From NCBI GenBank assembly GCA_025936115.1, contig JAICTZ010000011.1, forward strand, positions 158,755-222,754: 64,000 nucleotides of DNA, written 5' to 3'. Origin of the DNA: Polyangiaceae bacterium (lineage in GTDB: Bacteria; Myxococcota_A; Polyangia; Polyangiales; Polyangiaceae). Numbering within the stretch: position 1 is the first letter of the stretch; every line of letters starts with the position of its first letter. A model generated the notes under the pieces. It made no database searches, was not told where the DNA came from, and saw only the letters and a program-made list of their open reading frames with translations. The position numbers and the translations under genes are program-made. Shown one piece after another: positions 17,242 to 25,115 of this stretch.

Positions 17242-18415
17242 CCGAGTAGAACTGATCACCCATGAAGTTATAGCCGGTCTGGTTCGGGTGAATCGAGTCG
17301 GAGCTCAGCATCGAAGAGGTCATGAAGCCCGTGAAGCAATCGGCCATGATCACGTGCTTGCCCTGCATGGCGCGTGAATTCACGGTGTCGGGGATGCTGT
17401 CGTTGATGAGCTTCACGTTCGCCGCTTGCGACGGGTAGGGGACGATCTTCGCGACGACGAGCAGCGTGTTGGGATACGTCGAGGTGATCAAGTCGACGAG
17501 GGCTTGGAGCCGCATCGGCGCGCCCGAGGGCGTGCTGCCGTAGGTGTCGTTCGTGCCGATGTGGAGCGTGATGATGTTCGGCATGTACGACACGTCCGTC
17601 GTCATGGCGAACGGCTTCATCTGATCGATGGTGTAGCCGCTGTGCCCTTCGTGGTTTTTCGGGAACGGCATGTTATCGACCATCGACGGTCCGTTCGTCT
17701 GGCTGCCGACGTAGGTGATCTTCTTGCCGTCCGCGAGCGCCTTGTGGAAGAGCTCGACGCGGTAAGCGCCCTCGTACTGGATGCCGAACGTGATCGAATC
17801 GCCGAGAGGCAGGATCTTGCAGGGATCGGTGGCTGGGCAGGGATCGAAATCGCCGCCCGAGCCAGCGCTGCCGCCCGAGCCGGCGGCAGGTGCGCCGCCG
17901 CTCCCGGTCCCGCCCGTCGACGAGCGGCCGCCCATCGGCGCCGAGCCCGCGCTGCCACCCATGCTCGGTCGGCCGCCCATGGCGCTCCTGCCGCCGCCTG
18001 CTGCTGTGCCTCCGCTGCCGCTCGCGCCGGCGCCGCCCGCCCCCGCGATTGCAGGGCGTCCACCGAGTGACGTCGTGCCGCTGCCGCCTCCTGTCCCAGG
18101 AGTGCCGGCATGTCCACCCGCACCTGCGCCGCCCGACGACGAAGTGCTGCCGCTCGCGCCGCCATTTGCGCCCGTTCCGCCGTTTGCGCCCGTCCCGCCC
18201 GCCCCGCCGGTGGTGCCGCCGCTGCCTACGTTGCCGGCGCTCGTTCCGCCGACGCCTGCCGTGCTGGTGCCACCACTGCCGGGCTGTCCCGCCCCACCGC
18301 CCGGCGTTTCGCCGTTCGAGGAGCAGCCGATGCTAATCAGAAGCGCGAGGCAAGCGCCCGTGGCGTTGGATGTGAGAAGGCGAGTAGAGCGAGCAGTTCC
18401 AGATCGAGATCGCAT
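17219..18415 (-). CDS. SGNH/GDSL hydrolase lipoprotein with Gly-rich linker
   Basis: The 398-residue lipoprotein (lipobox 'LALLISIGCSSNGE', lipid Cys near residue 30) has a Gly/Ser/Thr/Ala low-complexity linker to about residue 195. A canonical SGNH esterase domain follows with 'ILPLGDSITFG' (catalytic Ser), 'ITLHIGTNDTYG' (block III Asn) and 'SSDSIHPNQTGY' (catalytic Asp/His). It probably removes acyl groups from cell-surface carbohydrates. The start is placed at ATG 18413-18415 to put the signal peptide first; an open frame extends 40 residues upstream. It converges on and overlaps the other hydrolase-like lipoprotein. Confidence 0.85.
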   Translation of the reverse strand: MRSRSGTARSTRLLTSNATGACLALLISIGCSSNGETPGGGAGQPGSGGTSTAGVGGTSAGNVGSGGTTGGAGGTGANGGTGANGGASGSTSSSGGAGAGGHAGTPGTGGGSGTTSLGGRPAIAGAGGAGASGSGGTAAGGGRSAMGGRPSMGGSAGSAPMGGRSSTGGTGSGGAPAAGSGGSAGSGGDFDPCPATDPCKILPLGDSITFGIQYEGAYRVELFHKALADGKKITYVGSQTNGPSMVDNMPFPKNHEGHSGYTIDQMKPFAMTTDVSYMPNIITLHIGTNDTYGSTPSGAPMRLQALVDLITSTYPNTLLVVAKIVPYPSQAANVKLINDSIPDTVNSRAMQGKHVIMADCFTGFMTSSMLSSDSIHPNQTGYNFMGDQFYSVISKYLH

Positions 18416-18561
18416 AGGTTCTCCGCGCCGCGGCGCCCGTCGATTCAACGCAACGCCGCGCCGGAGGGATAGCGGCAAATTCGCCATCTGCCGAGCTGCC
18501 GCACTTATTGCTGTGCTCGAAAATTCGAGCTTCAAGATGCTCGATCGTCGCGCGCTCGCCG

Positions 18562-19173
18562 TTACCTGTCCTCGATGAGGCCCATCGTGTTGCCCTCGGG
18601 ATCGAGGTAGATGGCCATCACGACCGGACCCATGTCGGTGCGCGGCATGATCGTCCTGCCGCCGAGCTCTTCGATACGCTTGAGCGTCGTGGGGATGCTC
18701 GGCACGGAGGCGTAGACGAGGACGCGCGCGTCGTTGCCGGATGAAGGACCGATGCCACCGTCGATACCGCCGTTCGTGCCCTTCGACGAGACCAAGCCGT
18801 AGTTGAATTCATTGTTGGCATCGATCGCCCACCCGAAGACGTCGCCGTAAAATTGGTGCAGCGCTTCAGGTTGCTTCGACTGGATCTCCCAATGCACGAT
18901 CGCGGCGGGGCGCTTGCCAGGCTTGGATTTCGCAGGCGGCGCGGCCTTCGGGGCGGGAGGGCGCGTTGCGGTCCGAGCACGTTTTGCGGGCTTTGCGGCG
19001 CGTGCGGCCTTGGGGGCGCGCGCCGCCCCGCGTGGGCTCTCGGTGGGCTTGGCTGCCAGCCTGCCGTTGCCACTCGTCTTGACCGCGGCCTTCGTCTTGG
19101 CGCCATTCCCCTTGGCCGCGGGCTTGCGACTTTGGCCTTTATTGCTCGTCGTGCTCGTCTTCTTCGTTGCCAT
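18562..19173 (-). CDS. VOC-fold protein fused to a histone-H1-like Lys/Ala/Pro tail
   Basis: The 203-residue protein has two parts. Residues 1-90 are an extremely basic Lys/Ala/Arg/Pro tail like those of eukaryotic histone H1 and bacterial AlgP/Hc1-like proteins. Residues 91-203 form a vicinal-oxygen-chelate (glyoxalase/bleomycin-resistance) domain ('IVHWEIQSKQPEALHQFYGD', 'VLVYASVPSIPTTLKRIEEL', 'MAIYLDPEGNTMGLIE'). Usually the VOC domain stands alone. The tail would allow nucleic-acid binding, an unusual pairing for a small metal-dependent enzyme fold. The final Glu of the VOC metal site is present in 'MGLIED'. Confidence 0.75.
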   Translation of the reverse strand: MATKKTSTTSNKGQSRKPAAKGNGAKTKAAVKTSGNGRLAAKPTESPRGAARAPKAARAAKPAKRARTATRPPAPKAAPPAKSKPGKRPAAIVHWEIQSKQPEALHQFYGDVFGWAIDANNEFNYGLVSSKGTNGGIDGGIGPSSGNDARVLVYASVPSIPTTLKRIEELGGRTIMPRTDMGPVVMAIYLDPEGNTMGLIEDR

Positions 19174-19194
19174 GCGTGCTCCTCCGGTACGTGC

Positions 19195-19575
19195 TTACGT
19201 CTTGAGCGCTGCCCAAAAGAGCGACGCCCAACCAACCAAGAAAGCGAGCCCGCCGAACGGCGTCACCGCGCCGAGCGCTCGCACCCCCGAGAGCGACATG
19301 GCGTAAAGGCTGCCCGAGAACAGTATGATGCCCGCGAAGAACGCCCAACCGGCGATCACCGCTGCACTCGAGCTCACGCGCTCGGCGACGAGCGCGGCGA
19401 TTGCGAGCGCCAGCGCGTGCGCCAAGTGATAGCTCGCCGCCGTGTGCCACCATTCGAGCCGGTGCGCGCCGTCGAGCGTCGCCTCGAAGCGCTGGCGCAG
19501 CGCGTGCGCACCGAAGGCCCCGAGCGCAACGGCGGTGAAACCACACGCCGCCGCGAGTGCCAAGAGTGAACGCAC
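19195..19575 (-). CDS. DUF423 family membrane protein
   Basis: The 126-residue protein has four membrane helices and the DUF423 (YgdD) signature 'ALGAFGAHALRQRF' near the N-terminus, plus 'FSGSLYAMSLSGVRALGAVTPFGG' (summarised) near the C-terminus. The function of this widespread inner-membrane family is unknown. The start is set at GTG 19573-19575, directly before the first hydrophobic stretch. The open frame continues far upstream, but that part is Arg-rich and non-membrane, and it overlaps the stress-protein region. It lies about 20 bp upstream of the VOC gene on the same strand. Confidence 0.8.
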   Translation of the reverse strand: MRSLLALAAACGFTAVALGAFGAHALRQRFEATLDGAHRLEWWHTAASYHLAHALALAIAALVAERVSSSAAVIAGWAFFAGIILFSGSLYAMSLSGVRALGAVTPFGGLAFLVGWASLFWAALKT

Positions 19576-19652
19576 GCGGCGGAGACTACACCCGCGACCG
19601 CGAGTATCGAGCGCTAATTTCGGACCGCCGCGCCTGGTGCCGACTCGAGTGT

Positions 19653-20330
19653 CTATGTTCGCATCACGAGCGGCAGGTTGACTTCGCGTGAAGCGCGGTC
19701 GCCCTGATGGTACGTATGCCGCTCGCCGTGCCGCTCCCGATGCTGCTCGCACCAGAGCTCGGCGCCGTGAGTCTGGCGCCTCGTTTCGACGCAGCGGGGG
19801 CAGGCGGGCTCGATGGCCGGCGCCGCCTCGGGCTGCGTCTTCGGCCGAACCACGAGCACCGGGCACGGCGCGAGTCGCACGGTGCCCTCGGCGACGGAGC
19901 CGAGTAGCAGCCGCGACAGACCCCGCCGCCCGTGGGTACCGACGACGATGAGGTCCGCGTCGAGCTCGCTCGCGAGCCGCGCGATCTCCTCCGACGGCAC
20001 GTCGACTCGCTGATGCGCGACGACGGAATCGAGGAACGTGAGATCCATGTCCGGGTGCTCGCTGCGAAACGCGTCGACCCTTCGCTGCGCGTAGACACGC
20101 AGTTGCTCGGCGGCGTCATTCACGGACGGCAGCGTGCCCGCCCATGCGCCCTCCGTACCCTGGCTGTCGACTGCAGAGCCCGCTTGATAGACCGGCAACA
20201 CGTTGACGACGTGCACCGTCGCCGACCGCTTTTCAGTGGCGAGCTCGAGGGCTCGCTCGAGGGCGAGGTCACTAGCCGTCGAGTAGTCGACGGCGGCGAG
20301 GATCACGTATGGCTTGGTGCTCTCGGTCAT
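19653..20330 (-). CDS. Universal stress protein with Cys/His C-terminal extension
   Basis: The 225-residue protein contains a UspA domain (about residues 8-160). The ATP-binding G-2x-G-9x-G(S/T) motif reads 'VVGTHGRRGLSRLLLGSVAE'. A 60-residue extension follows with 'CPRCVETRR' and 'WCEQH', a possible CxxC...CxxH zinc knuckle, then a His-rich segment 'HRERHGERHTYH'. Such tails are not part of canonical Usp proteins and may give metal or redox sensing. The start is ATG 20328-20330. Confidence 0.85.
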   Translation of the reverse strand: MTESTKPYVILAAVDYSTASDLALERALELATEKRSATVHVVNVLPVYQAGSAVDSQGTEGAWAGTLPSVNDAAEQLRVYAQRRVDAFRSEHPDMDLTFLDSVVAHQRVDVPSEEIARLASELDADLIVVGTHGRRGLSRLLLGSVAEGTVRLAPCPVLVVRPKTQPEAAPAIEPACPRCVETRRQTHGAELWCEQHRERHGERHTYHQGDRASREVNLPLVMRT

Positions 20331-20746
20331 GACGACTCTCCGCTTCGAGGTGGGAGCATCGCGCGTGCCATCGCGTACTCGATTAGGCTCGTTCTGGCGC
20401 CATTTGGTGCCGTGCGCGTGTCGCCATCTCGCCCCGGAGGCTCCGCGACGCCTCGCTGATGGCCGACCGCGGTGCGTCGCGCGAGCGCTCGTCGCCCGAG
20501 TGCGCGCATCACCCTGAACGGTGGGTGCGCCGAATGACGAGCTGCGGCACGCCGGCCGACGCAGTGCGCCTTGTTGCAATTCTCCCCCCTTGGCCTCCTC
20601 GTGGGCTTGGCTGGCTGCGAATCGTTTCGCGCGGCGTGGCGCTCTCGTACGCTGCTTCGAGCACGTACGAGAAGATAAAACGTCCGTGAAATTGATCTGC
20701 CACGCCGTCCGCTTGGGGATAATGGGCGGTATCACGCGCAGGAACG
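20331..20746. other. Divergent intergenic region, stress protein and TetR regulator
   Basis: About 415 bp without a supported gene lies between divergently transcribed usp-like and tetR-like genes. TetR-type regulators often bind such regions, but I could not define a convincing long palindrome. Short open frames here lack family features. Confidence 0.4.
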
Positions 20747-21400
20747 ATGCGAAGACAAAGACCGAGAGGAACGATCACGCAGGAAGCGGTCGTCAACGCG
20801 GCGCTGGCGATCGTCGATCGCGACCGCGTCGAAGGACTCACCATTCGCGCGGTCGCGCGCGAAGTCGGTGCGCCGCCGATGTCGCTCTACAGCCATTTCG
20901 TCAACAAGGAGCAGCTGCTCGATCTGATGTACGGAGAGATCGTGCGGCGGCTCTACCCGGATCAGGGAAATGCCAGCTGGCAAAGTGAGTTGTTGGCGCT
21001 CTGTCGACACATTCGCGCGGTGCTGCTCGAGCACCCGCACTGGACCGAGCTCTTGGCGCGCGGCACGACTCCGCTCGACGTGCCCGTTCGCGAACGCATC
21101 CTCGCGATGATGGTCGCCGAGGGCATGACGCCCGAGCTCGCTTGGACGGCGCTCTCCGGTGCGGCGCTGAGCAGCACGGGCTTCGTGCTCGCCGAGCTCA
21201 CCATGCGCTCCCAGAACGGCGCCTCGAGCATCGAGCAGCGTCACGAGGCACTGCGCGAACGGACTCAGCCCGCGGTCGACGCGCCCGTGCCGCCGGCGGC
21301 CGTCGCACCGAGCTTCGACTTGGATGCCGTCTTCGCATTCACGCTGCGCGCCCTCGTCGAAGGTATCGCGATGATTCCGGCGCCCGCGGCTGGAACGTAG
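20747..21400 (+). CDS. TetR/AcrR family transcriptional regulator
   Basis: The 217-residue regulator has an N-terminal TetR DNA-binding domain (about residues 10-58) with the helix-turn-helix 'LTIRAVAREVGAPPMSLYSH' followed by 'FVNKEQLL'. The C-terminal ligand domain resembles the TetR_C_1 (tetracycline-repressor-like) class, with 'HPHWTELLARGTTPLDVP'. It most likely represses a neighbouring or distant transporter or enzyme gene upon loss of a small ligand. No efflux gene is adjacent, so the target is unknown. The start is ATG 20747. Confidence 0.88.
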   Translation: MRRQRPRGTITQEAVVNAALAIVDRDRVEGLTIRAVAREVGAPPMSLYSHFVNKEQLLDLMYGEIVRRLYPDQGNASWQSELLALCRHIRAVLLEHPHWTELLARGTTPLDVPVRERILAMMVAEGMTPELAWTALSGAALSSTGFVLAELTMRSQNGASSIEQRHEALRERTQPAVDAPVPPAAVAPSFDLDAVFAFTLRALVEGIAMIPAPAAGT

Positions 21401-21626
21401 TTCGGCCCCGGTCGCACCTTCGCCCAGTGCGCGAGCGGAGCCCCTCGCAGCGACGGACCCTGATCGGCGTGTCGCGGTGGGCTCTCGCTCGCCATGGCTC
21501 GACCGAGCGCATTCTCCCGGAGGGTAGTCGCGCGCCGCACATGCTCGCCCGCGGCTCAGCGAGGCAAACGCTTTTTCTGGAGCGGTCGATCGCGCCGGGG
21601 GCGCGCGGGCCGTATACTTGTGGTTG

Positions 21627-21944
21627 ATGGCGTCGAAGGGCCCCGATCCGTGGAACCCGACCGAGGCGGACTGCCGTGTGCGCGCCGAGGACCTGCGGGA
21701 GATCGACAAGATCCACGCCCTCTTACGAGCCTTGAACGACCCAATGGCGAACGTCGCCGGTTTGGTGGGCGCCGTCCGGGTGCTTTCGGCGCGCTGCGTG
21801 CGGCGCGCGCGCCTGAAGAGCATCTCGCGTGAGATTACGTCCATCGAGCACGCTCTGCGCGTCATCGGCAACAAGGGCACGGAGCAGGAGTTGCTGGGCG
21901 TGCTCGAAGATCTGACCGTGCTCAAAGCGGAAACAGAGGGGTAA
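21627..21944 (+). CDS. Small hypothetical protein
   Basis: The 105-residue protein is soluble and mostly helical. Hydrophobic heptad-like stretches ('IHALLRALNDPMANVAGLVG' and 'ELLGVLEDLTVLKAET') alternate with basic patches. No family is recognised. The ATG at 21627 is chosen over TTG 21618. It ends 34 bp before another small gene on the same strand, and both precede the convergent flagellar module, so an auxiliary role is possible but unsupported. Confidence 0.45.
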   Translation: MASKGPDPWNPTEADCRVRAEDLREIDKIHALLRALNDPMANVAGLVGAVRVLSARCVRRARLKSISREITSIEHALRVIGNKGTEQELLGVLEDLTVLKAETEG

Positions 21945-21978
21945 CCGTCACGAGCTCCGCGCCGCAGTAACTATCGGC

Positions 21979-22317
21979 ATGTTGCTTGCTTCGGAAACAG
22001 CACACCCCATGAAGCACTCCGAAGAATTGGAACGGCCGGCAGAGTGGCTGCGCCGCTTCGACGAACAGGACGGTAGTTACGATCGCTTACTTCACGAGTC
22101 CGGGGATCTCGCAACGGCGGCGCATCGTCTAGCCCGCGCCAAGCGTCGTGTTTCTGGCAGCCGGGACGGTATCCCGACGTTGCGCGAGGTGCTCGCCGCA
22201 GCCAGTCTGATCAGCGAGCGCGTGCCGCACCACCCCGCACTCCCTTCGGCGAGCGTGCTCAGCGCCGAGGTGCGAGACCTCTGTATCGGCGATTTCCCGT
22301 CTCGAACCGGGACGTGA
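21979..22317 (+). CDS. Small hypothetical protein
   Basis: The 112-residue protein (or 102 residues from the second ATG at 22009) is charged and predicted helical, with 'RPAEWLRRFDEQDGSYDRLL' in the first half. No membrane helix, signal or known motif is visible. It ends 45 bp before the convergent fliS gene. A strong inverted repeat sits between the two stop codons. I do not recognise the family. Confidence 0.4.
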   Translation: MLLASETAHPMKHSEELERPAEWLRRFDEQDGSYDRLLHESGDLATAAHRLARAKRRVSGSRDGIPTLREVLAAASLISERVPHHPALPSASVLSAEVRDLCIGDFPSRTGT

Positions 22318-22329
22318 GAGACGCGTGAG

Positions 22330-22355
22330 CTCGCCGAGACGCGGTGCTCGGCGAG
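22330..22355. terminator. Hairpin between convergent genes
   Basis: A perfect 9-bp inverted repeat (CTCGCCGAG at 22330-22338, CTCGGCGAG at 22347-22355) with an 8-nt loop lies between the stop codons of the small hypothetical gene and fliS. No T-tract follows on either strand, so it is a candidate bidirectional hairpin rather than a classical intrinsic terminator. Confidence 0.45.
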
Positions 22356-22362
22356 ACGTGGA

Positions 22363-22767
22363 CTAGCGTCCCTTGTCGGCCCGACCCTGTTCGCGCTGCG
22401 CCTTGGGCACGGCGAGCTGCCAGGCTTGATGGAGCGGCGTGAGCACGCGGATCACGTCGTCCAGGGCCTGCACCGAGCCCTCGCGGCACGCCAGGCTCAG
22501 CCGGTCGAGGCAGAAGCCGTAGAGCGCCGTCAGGTTCTGGCAGAGGTCCGGCGAGGCGGCGTGGTCGAGGGCGATGTCGAGCTCGGCGATGATGGCTCGC
22601 GCCTTGGAGATCTGCTCGGCGGCGCGGCCCCGCTGTTTCGCCTCCATGAGCACGCGAGCTTGCTTCAAGTAGCGGAAGAGGCCGCCGTAAAGCGCGAGCA
22701 AGAGCTCGCCGGGCGTGGACGTGGAGACGACGACTTGACGATAGCGGTTGGCAGCAGTGGCTAGCAT
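22363..22767 (-). CDS. fliS: Flagellar export chaperone FliS
   Basis: The 134-residue cytoplasmic helical-bundle protein caps the C-terminus of flagellin before secretion. The N-terminus 'ANRYRQVVVSTSTPGELLLA' followed by 'LYGGLFRYLKQAR' corresponds to the FliS signature (Y....V.t.sp.eLi.mLYdg.i..l..A). It follows fliD on the same strand with a 33-bp gap, the usual fliC-fliD-fliS order. The length is normal. Confidence 0.92.
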   Translation of the reverse strand: MLATAANRYRQVVVSTSTPGELLLALYGGLFRYLKQARVLMEAKQRGRAAEQISKARAIIAELDIALDHAASPDLCQNLTALYGFCLDRLSLACREGSVQALDDVIRVLTPLHQAWQLAVPKAQREQGRADKGR

Positions 22768-22800
22768 GGCGTTGACCCTGGTGGTTTGCTGGACGGCCCG

Positions 22801-24135
22801 TTAGCCGCTCTTGGCGAAGAAGCTCGTGAGGTAGCTCATCGACTGGTTGGCGCTGCTCATGGTCGTGTCGAGCGCCGTAAACTGCGCCCTGAGCTGAGCG
22901 GCATAGTCGTCGAGTCGCGCTTGCTCGGTGTCGATGCGGGCGCCGAGGGCCTTCGCGCTGCTCGTGAGAGAGGTTTCGCGCGAGGCGAAGATGCCCGTCC
23001 CGGACTGGGCGAAGGCTTTGACGATGTCGCGCAGCACGTCGACCGCGCCGTTGCCGTTCGTCGGACCCGCGATCACGTTGGCCACGGCGTTCGGATCCGC
23101 CTCGAGCGCCGCCGAGAGCTTGTCCTCGTCGAGGGACATGTGGCCGGTCGCGTCGAGACTCAGTCCCAGCGTACCGAGCGTGTTGTATCGGCCCGAGCCG
23201 ACCATCGTGCCGACGGCGTCGGACATGCGGTTCGTGAGCGAGCGCAGCATCGAGTCACCGGCGAGCGCCGTCACGCTCGCTTTGGCCGTACCGAAGCCGG
23301 CCGCGGAGTGGACCGCATCGATGACGCCATTATAGGCCGTGACGATGGCGTTGAGCCGGTTCTTGAGGCCGTTCGGATCGGAGGCGACTTGCACCGTGAC
23401 GGGCGAGTTCGTCGCCGTCGTTTGCGTGAGGTTCAACGTGACGCCGGGGATGGCACCCGTGACCTGGTTCGTGGGGCGATTGATGGTGAAGCCGTCAATC
23501 GTGACTTGGGAGTCAGTCGCGGCCTGTCGGGTGTTGGCGGCGTTGTCGAGGCCGAGCGTCGTGCCCGAGAAGCCGATGGTGTTCGCGGCGCCGGTGTCGA
23601 GGCCCCGCACTTGCAAGCGATACTGGCTGCCGTCGTTGATGACGGACGCGCTCACTCGCAGGCCCGAGCCGTTGATTTTCGAGGCGATGTCGTCGAGCGT
23701 GTCGCCGGACGCGAGCGAAATGGTCGTTGCGGTGGCGCCGCCGAGGGAGATGCCGAGCTGGCCCGAGATGCCGAGCGCAGTGGTCTCTGAGCTCTGCGGG
23801 TCCGAGTAGGTGCGCTGTTCCGCGGCCAGGCTGCCGACGGAGATTTGATAGCTGCCGGGCAAGGCGCTGCCGTTCGCGCTCACGGCGACGGCCGTTGACG
23901 ACGACGTCGCGGCGTAGCTGCCGACTTCACGCGTCTCGTCGACGGCTTCGAGCGCCGTCTGGAGCTTACCGAGCAGGGTGCCGATCGCCGACAGCGAGGT
24001 GTTCGCGGCCGTCGCATCGGTCTGCTTTTGCTTGAGCGCAGTGAGCGGCCCCTGACTCGCCGTGACGAGGCCAGTCACGATGCTTTCGGTGTCGAGTCCC
24101 GACCCGACGCCGCCGAACGTGATGGTACCGGCCAT
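22801..24135 (-). CDS. fliD: Flagellar filament cap protein FliD
   Basis: The 444-residue secreted protein forms the pentameric or hexameric cap that folds flagellin at the filament tip. The N-terminal FliD domain starts 'ITFGGVGSGLDTESIVTGLV'. A flagellin hook IN-like region is in the middle. The C-terminal domain has 'LNAIVTAYNGVIDAV' and a final coiled coil ('LTSSAKALGARIDTEQARLD'). The size is typical for alpha/delta-type FliD. It lies downstream of fliC, separated by a strong stem-loop. Confidence 0.95.
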   Translation of the reverse strand: MAGTITFGGVGSGLDTESIVTGLVTASQGPLTALKQKQTDATAANTSLSAIGTLLGKLQTALEAVDETREVGSYAATSSSTAVAVSANGSALPGSYQISVGSLAAEQRTYSDPQSSETTALGISGQLGISLGGATATTISLASGDTLDDIASKINGSGLRVSASVINDGSQYRLQVRGLDTGAANTIGFSGTTLGLDNAANTRQAATDSQVTIDGFTINRPTNQVTGAIPGVTLNLTQTTATNSPVTVQVASDPNGLKNRLNAIVTAYNGVIDAVHSAAGFGTAKASVTALAGDSMLRSLTNRMSDAVGTMVGSGRYNTLGTLGLSLDATGHMSLDEDKLSAALEADPNAVANVIAGPTNGNGAVDVLRDIVKAFAQSGTGIFASRETSLTSSAKALGARIDTEQARLDDYAAQLRAQFTALDTTMSSANQSMSYLTSFFAKSG

Positions 24136-24160
24136 GGTTTACCTTGGTAGCCCGGCGGCC

Positions 24161-24189
24161 GTGACGGCTCTCAGGACGAGAGCCGTCAC
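24161..24189. promoter_or_regulatory. Perfect 12-bp stem-loop between fliC and fliD
   Basis: GTGACGGCTCTC (24161-24172) pairs perfectly with GAGAGCCGTCAC (24178-24189) around a 5-nt loop AGGAC. On the minus strand it lies after the fliC stop and before the fliD start, with no following T-run. It probably limits read-through from, or stabilises, the abundant flagellin mRNA. Confidence 0.65.
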
Positions 24190-24210
24190 GAACCGAGCCA
24201 CGTCGTAGAC

Positions 24211-25047
24211 TCAGTGACCGATCAGGCCGAAGGCCAGCTGCGGCAGCTGGTTCGCTTGCGCGAGGACCGAGACGCCCGCTTGCGTGAGCACCTGGTTCTT
24301 CGAGAGCTGGCTGGTCTCGTCCGCCACGTCCACGTCAACGATACGGGAGTTGGCAGCCGAGAGGTTCGTCTTCATGGTTGCAATGTTCGCCGAGGCGTTC
24401 TCGAGGCGGTTCATCGCCGCGCCGAAACCGGAGCGCGAATCCGAGACCGCGCTGATCGCCGAGTCGATGGTGCCGCCCTGCGCGAGCAAGCCGGAGGCCG
24501 CCGACTGCGTCGCGATGTTCGAGCCCGTCACGGCCGAGAGGTCGAGGCCGTTGAAGCCCACGTCGATCGTATCGACGCCCGAGACGTTGTTGAGGCCGAC
24601 CTGGAAGCTCGTCGTGCTCGAAGCGCCCGAGCCGATCAGCGACACGCCGTTGAACGTGGTCGCCGACTGGATGCGCGTGATTTCCTGCGCGTCCTGTTGG
24701 TACTCCTTGTCGAGGTAGCCGCGGTCCGTGTCGGTCAAGCTGCCGTTGGCAGATTGCGTGGCGAGCTCGCGCATACGCCCGAGGATGTCGTGGACTTGCC
24801 CGAGAGCGCCTTCAGCGGTCTGCGCCATCGAGACGCCGTCCGCCGCGTTGCGCTGGGCGACGGTGTACGAACGAATCTGCGCCTTCATGCTCTCGCTGAC
24901 GGCGAGACCTGCCGCGTCGTCGGCAGCCGTGTTGACACGGAGACCGCTCGAGAGGCGGTTGATGCTGTTTTGCAGGTTCTTCTGGTTCTTCGAAAGGTTC
25001 ACCTGAGCGGTGAGTGATGCGACGTTGGTTGCGATTGAAACGGCCAT
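24211..25047 (-). CDS. fliC: Flagellin
   Basis: The 278-residue filament subunit has both conserved ends: an N-terminal D0/D1 ('NQKNLQNSINRLSSGLRVN', 'AADDAAGLAVSESM') and a C-terminal D1/D0 ('RIVDVDVADETSQLSKNQVL', then 'AQANQLPQLAFGLI'). The variable D2/D3 part is almost absent (about 90 residues), so the filament is probably smooth and thin. It is the only flagellin in the window. The start codon is preceded by GGAG at 7 nt, inside a small CTCC-AAGAA-GGAG hairpin. csrA is 68 bp upstream on the same strand, which fits post-transcriptional control of flagellin. Confidence 0.97.
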   Translation of the reverse strand: MAVSIATNVASLTAQVNLSKNQKNLQNSINRLSSGLRVNTAADDAAGLAVSESMKAQIRSYTVAQRNAADGVSMAQTAEGALGQVHDILGRMRELATQSANGSLTDTDRGYLDKEYQQDAQEITRIQSATTFNGVSLIGSGASSTTSFQVGLNNVSGVDTIDVGFNGLDLSAVTGSNIATQSAASGLLAQGGTIDSAISAVSDSRSGFGAAMNRLENASANIATMKTNLSAANSRIVDVDVADETSQLSKNQVLTQAGVSVLAQANQLPQLAFGLIGH

Positions 25048-25054
25048 GGAAATG

Positions 25055-25067
25055 CTCCTTCTTGGAG
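25055..25067 (-). promoter_or_regulatory. Hairpin covering the fliC Shine-Dalgarno
   Basis: On the fliC transcript the sequence CTCC-AAGAA-GGAG forms a 4-bp stem whose 3' arm is the ribosome-binding GGAG, 7 nt before the ATG. GGA is the core of CsrA binding sites, and csrA lies directly upstream. This is therefore a candidate site for CsrA repression of flagellin translation. The stem is short. Confidence 0.4.
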
Positions 25068-25115
25068 AAAAGACAGCGCGCTGGCGCTGCCGTGGGCGTC
25101 TTTGCCCTCAGCCAG

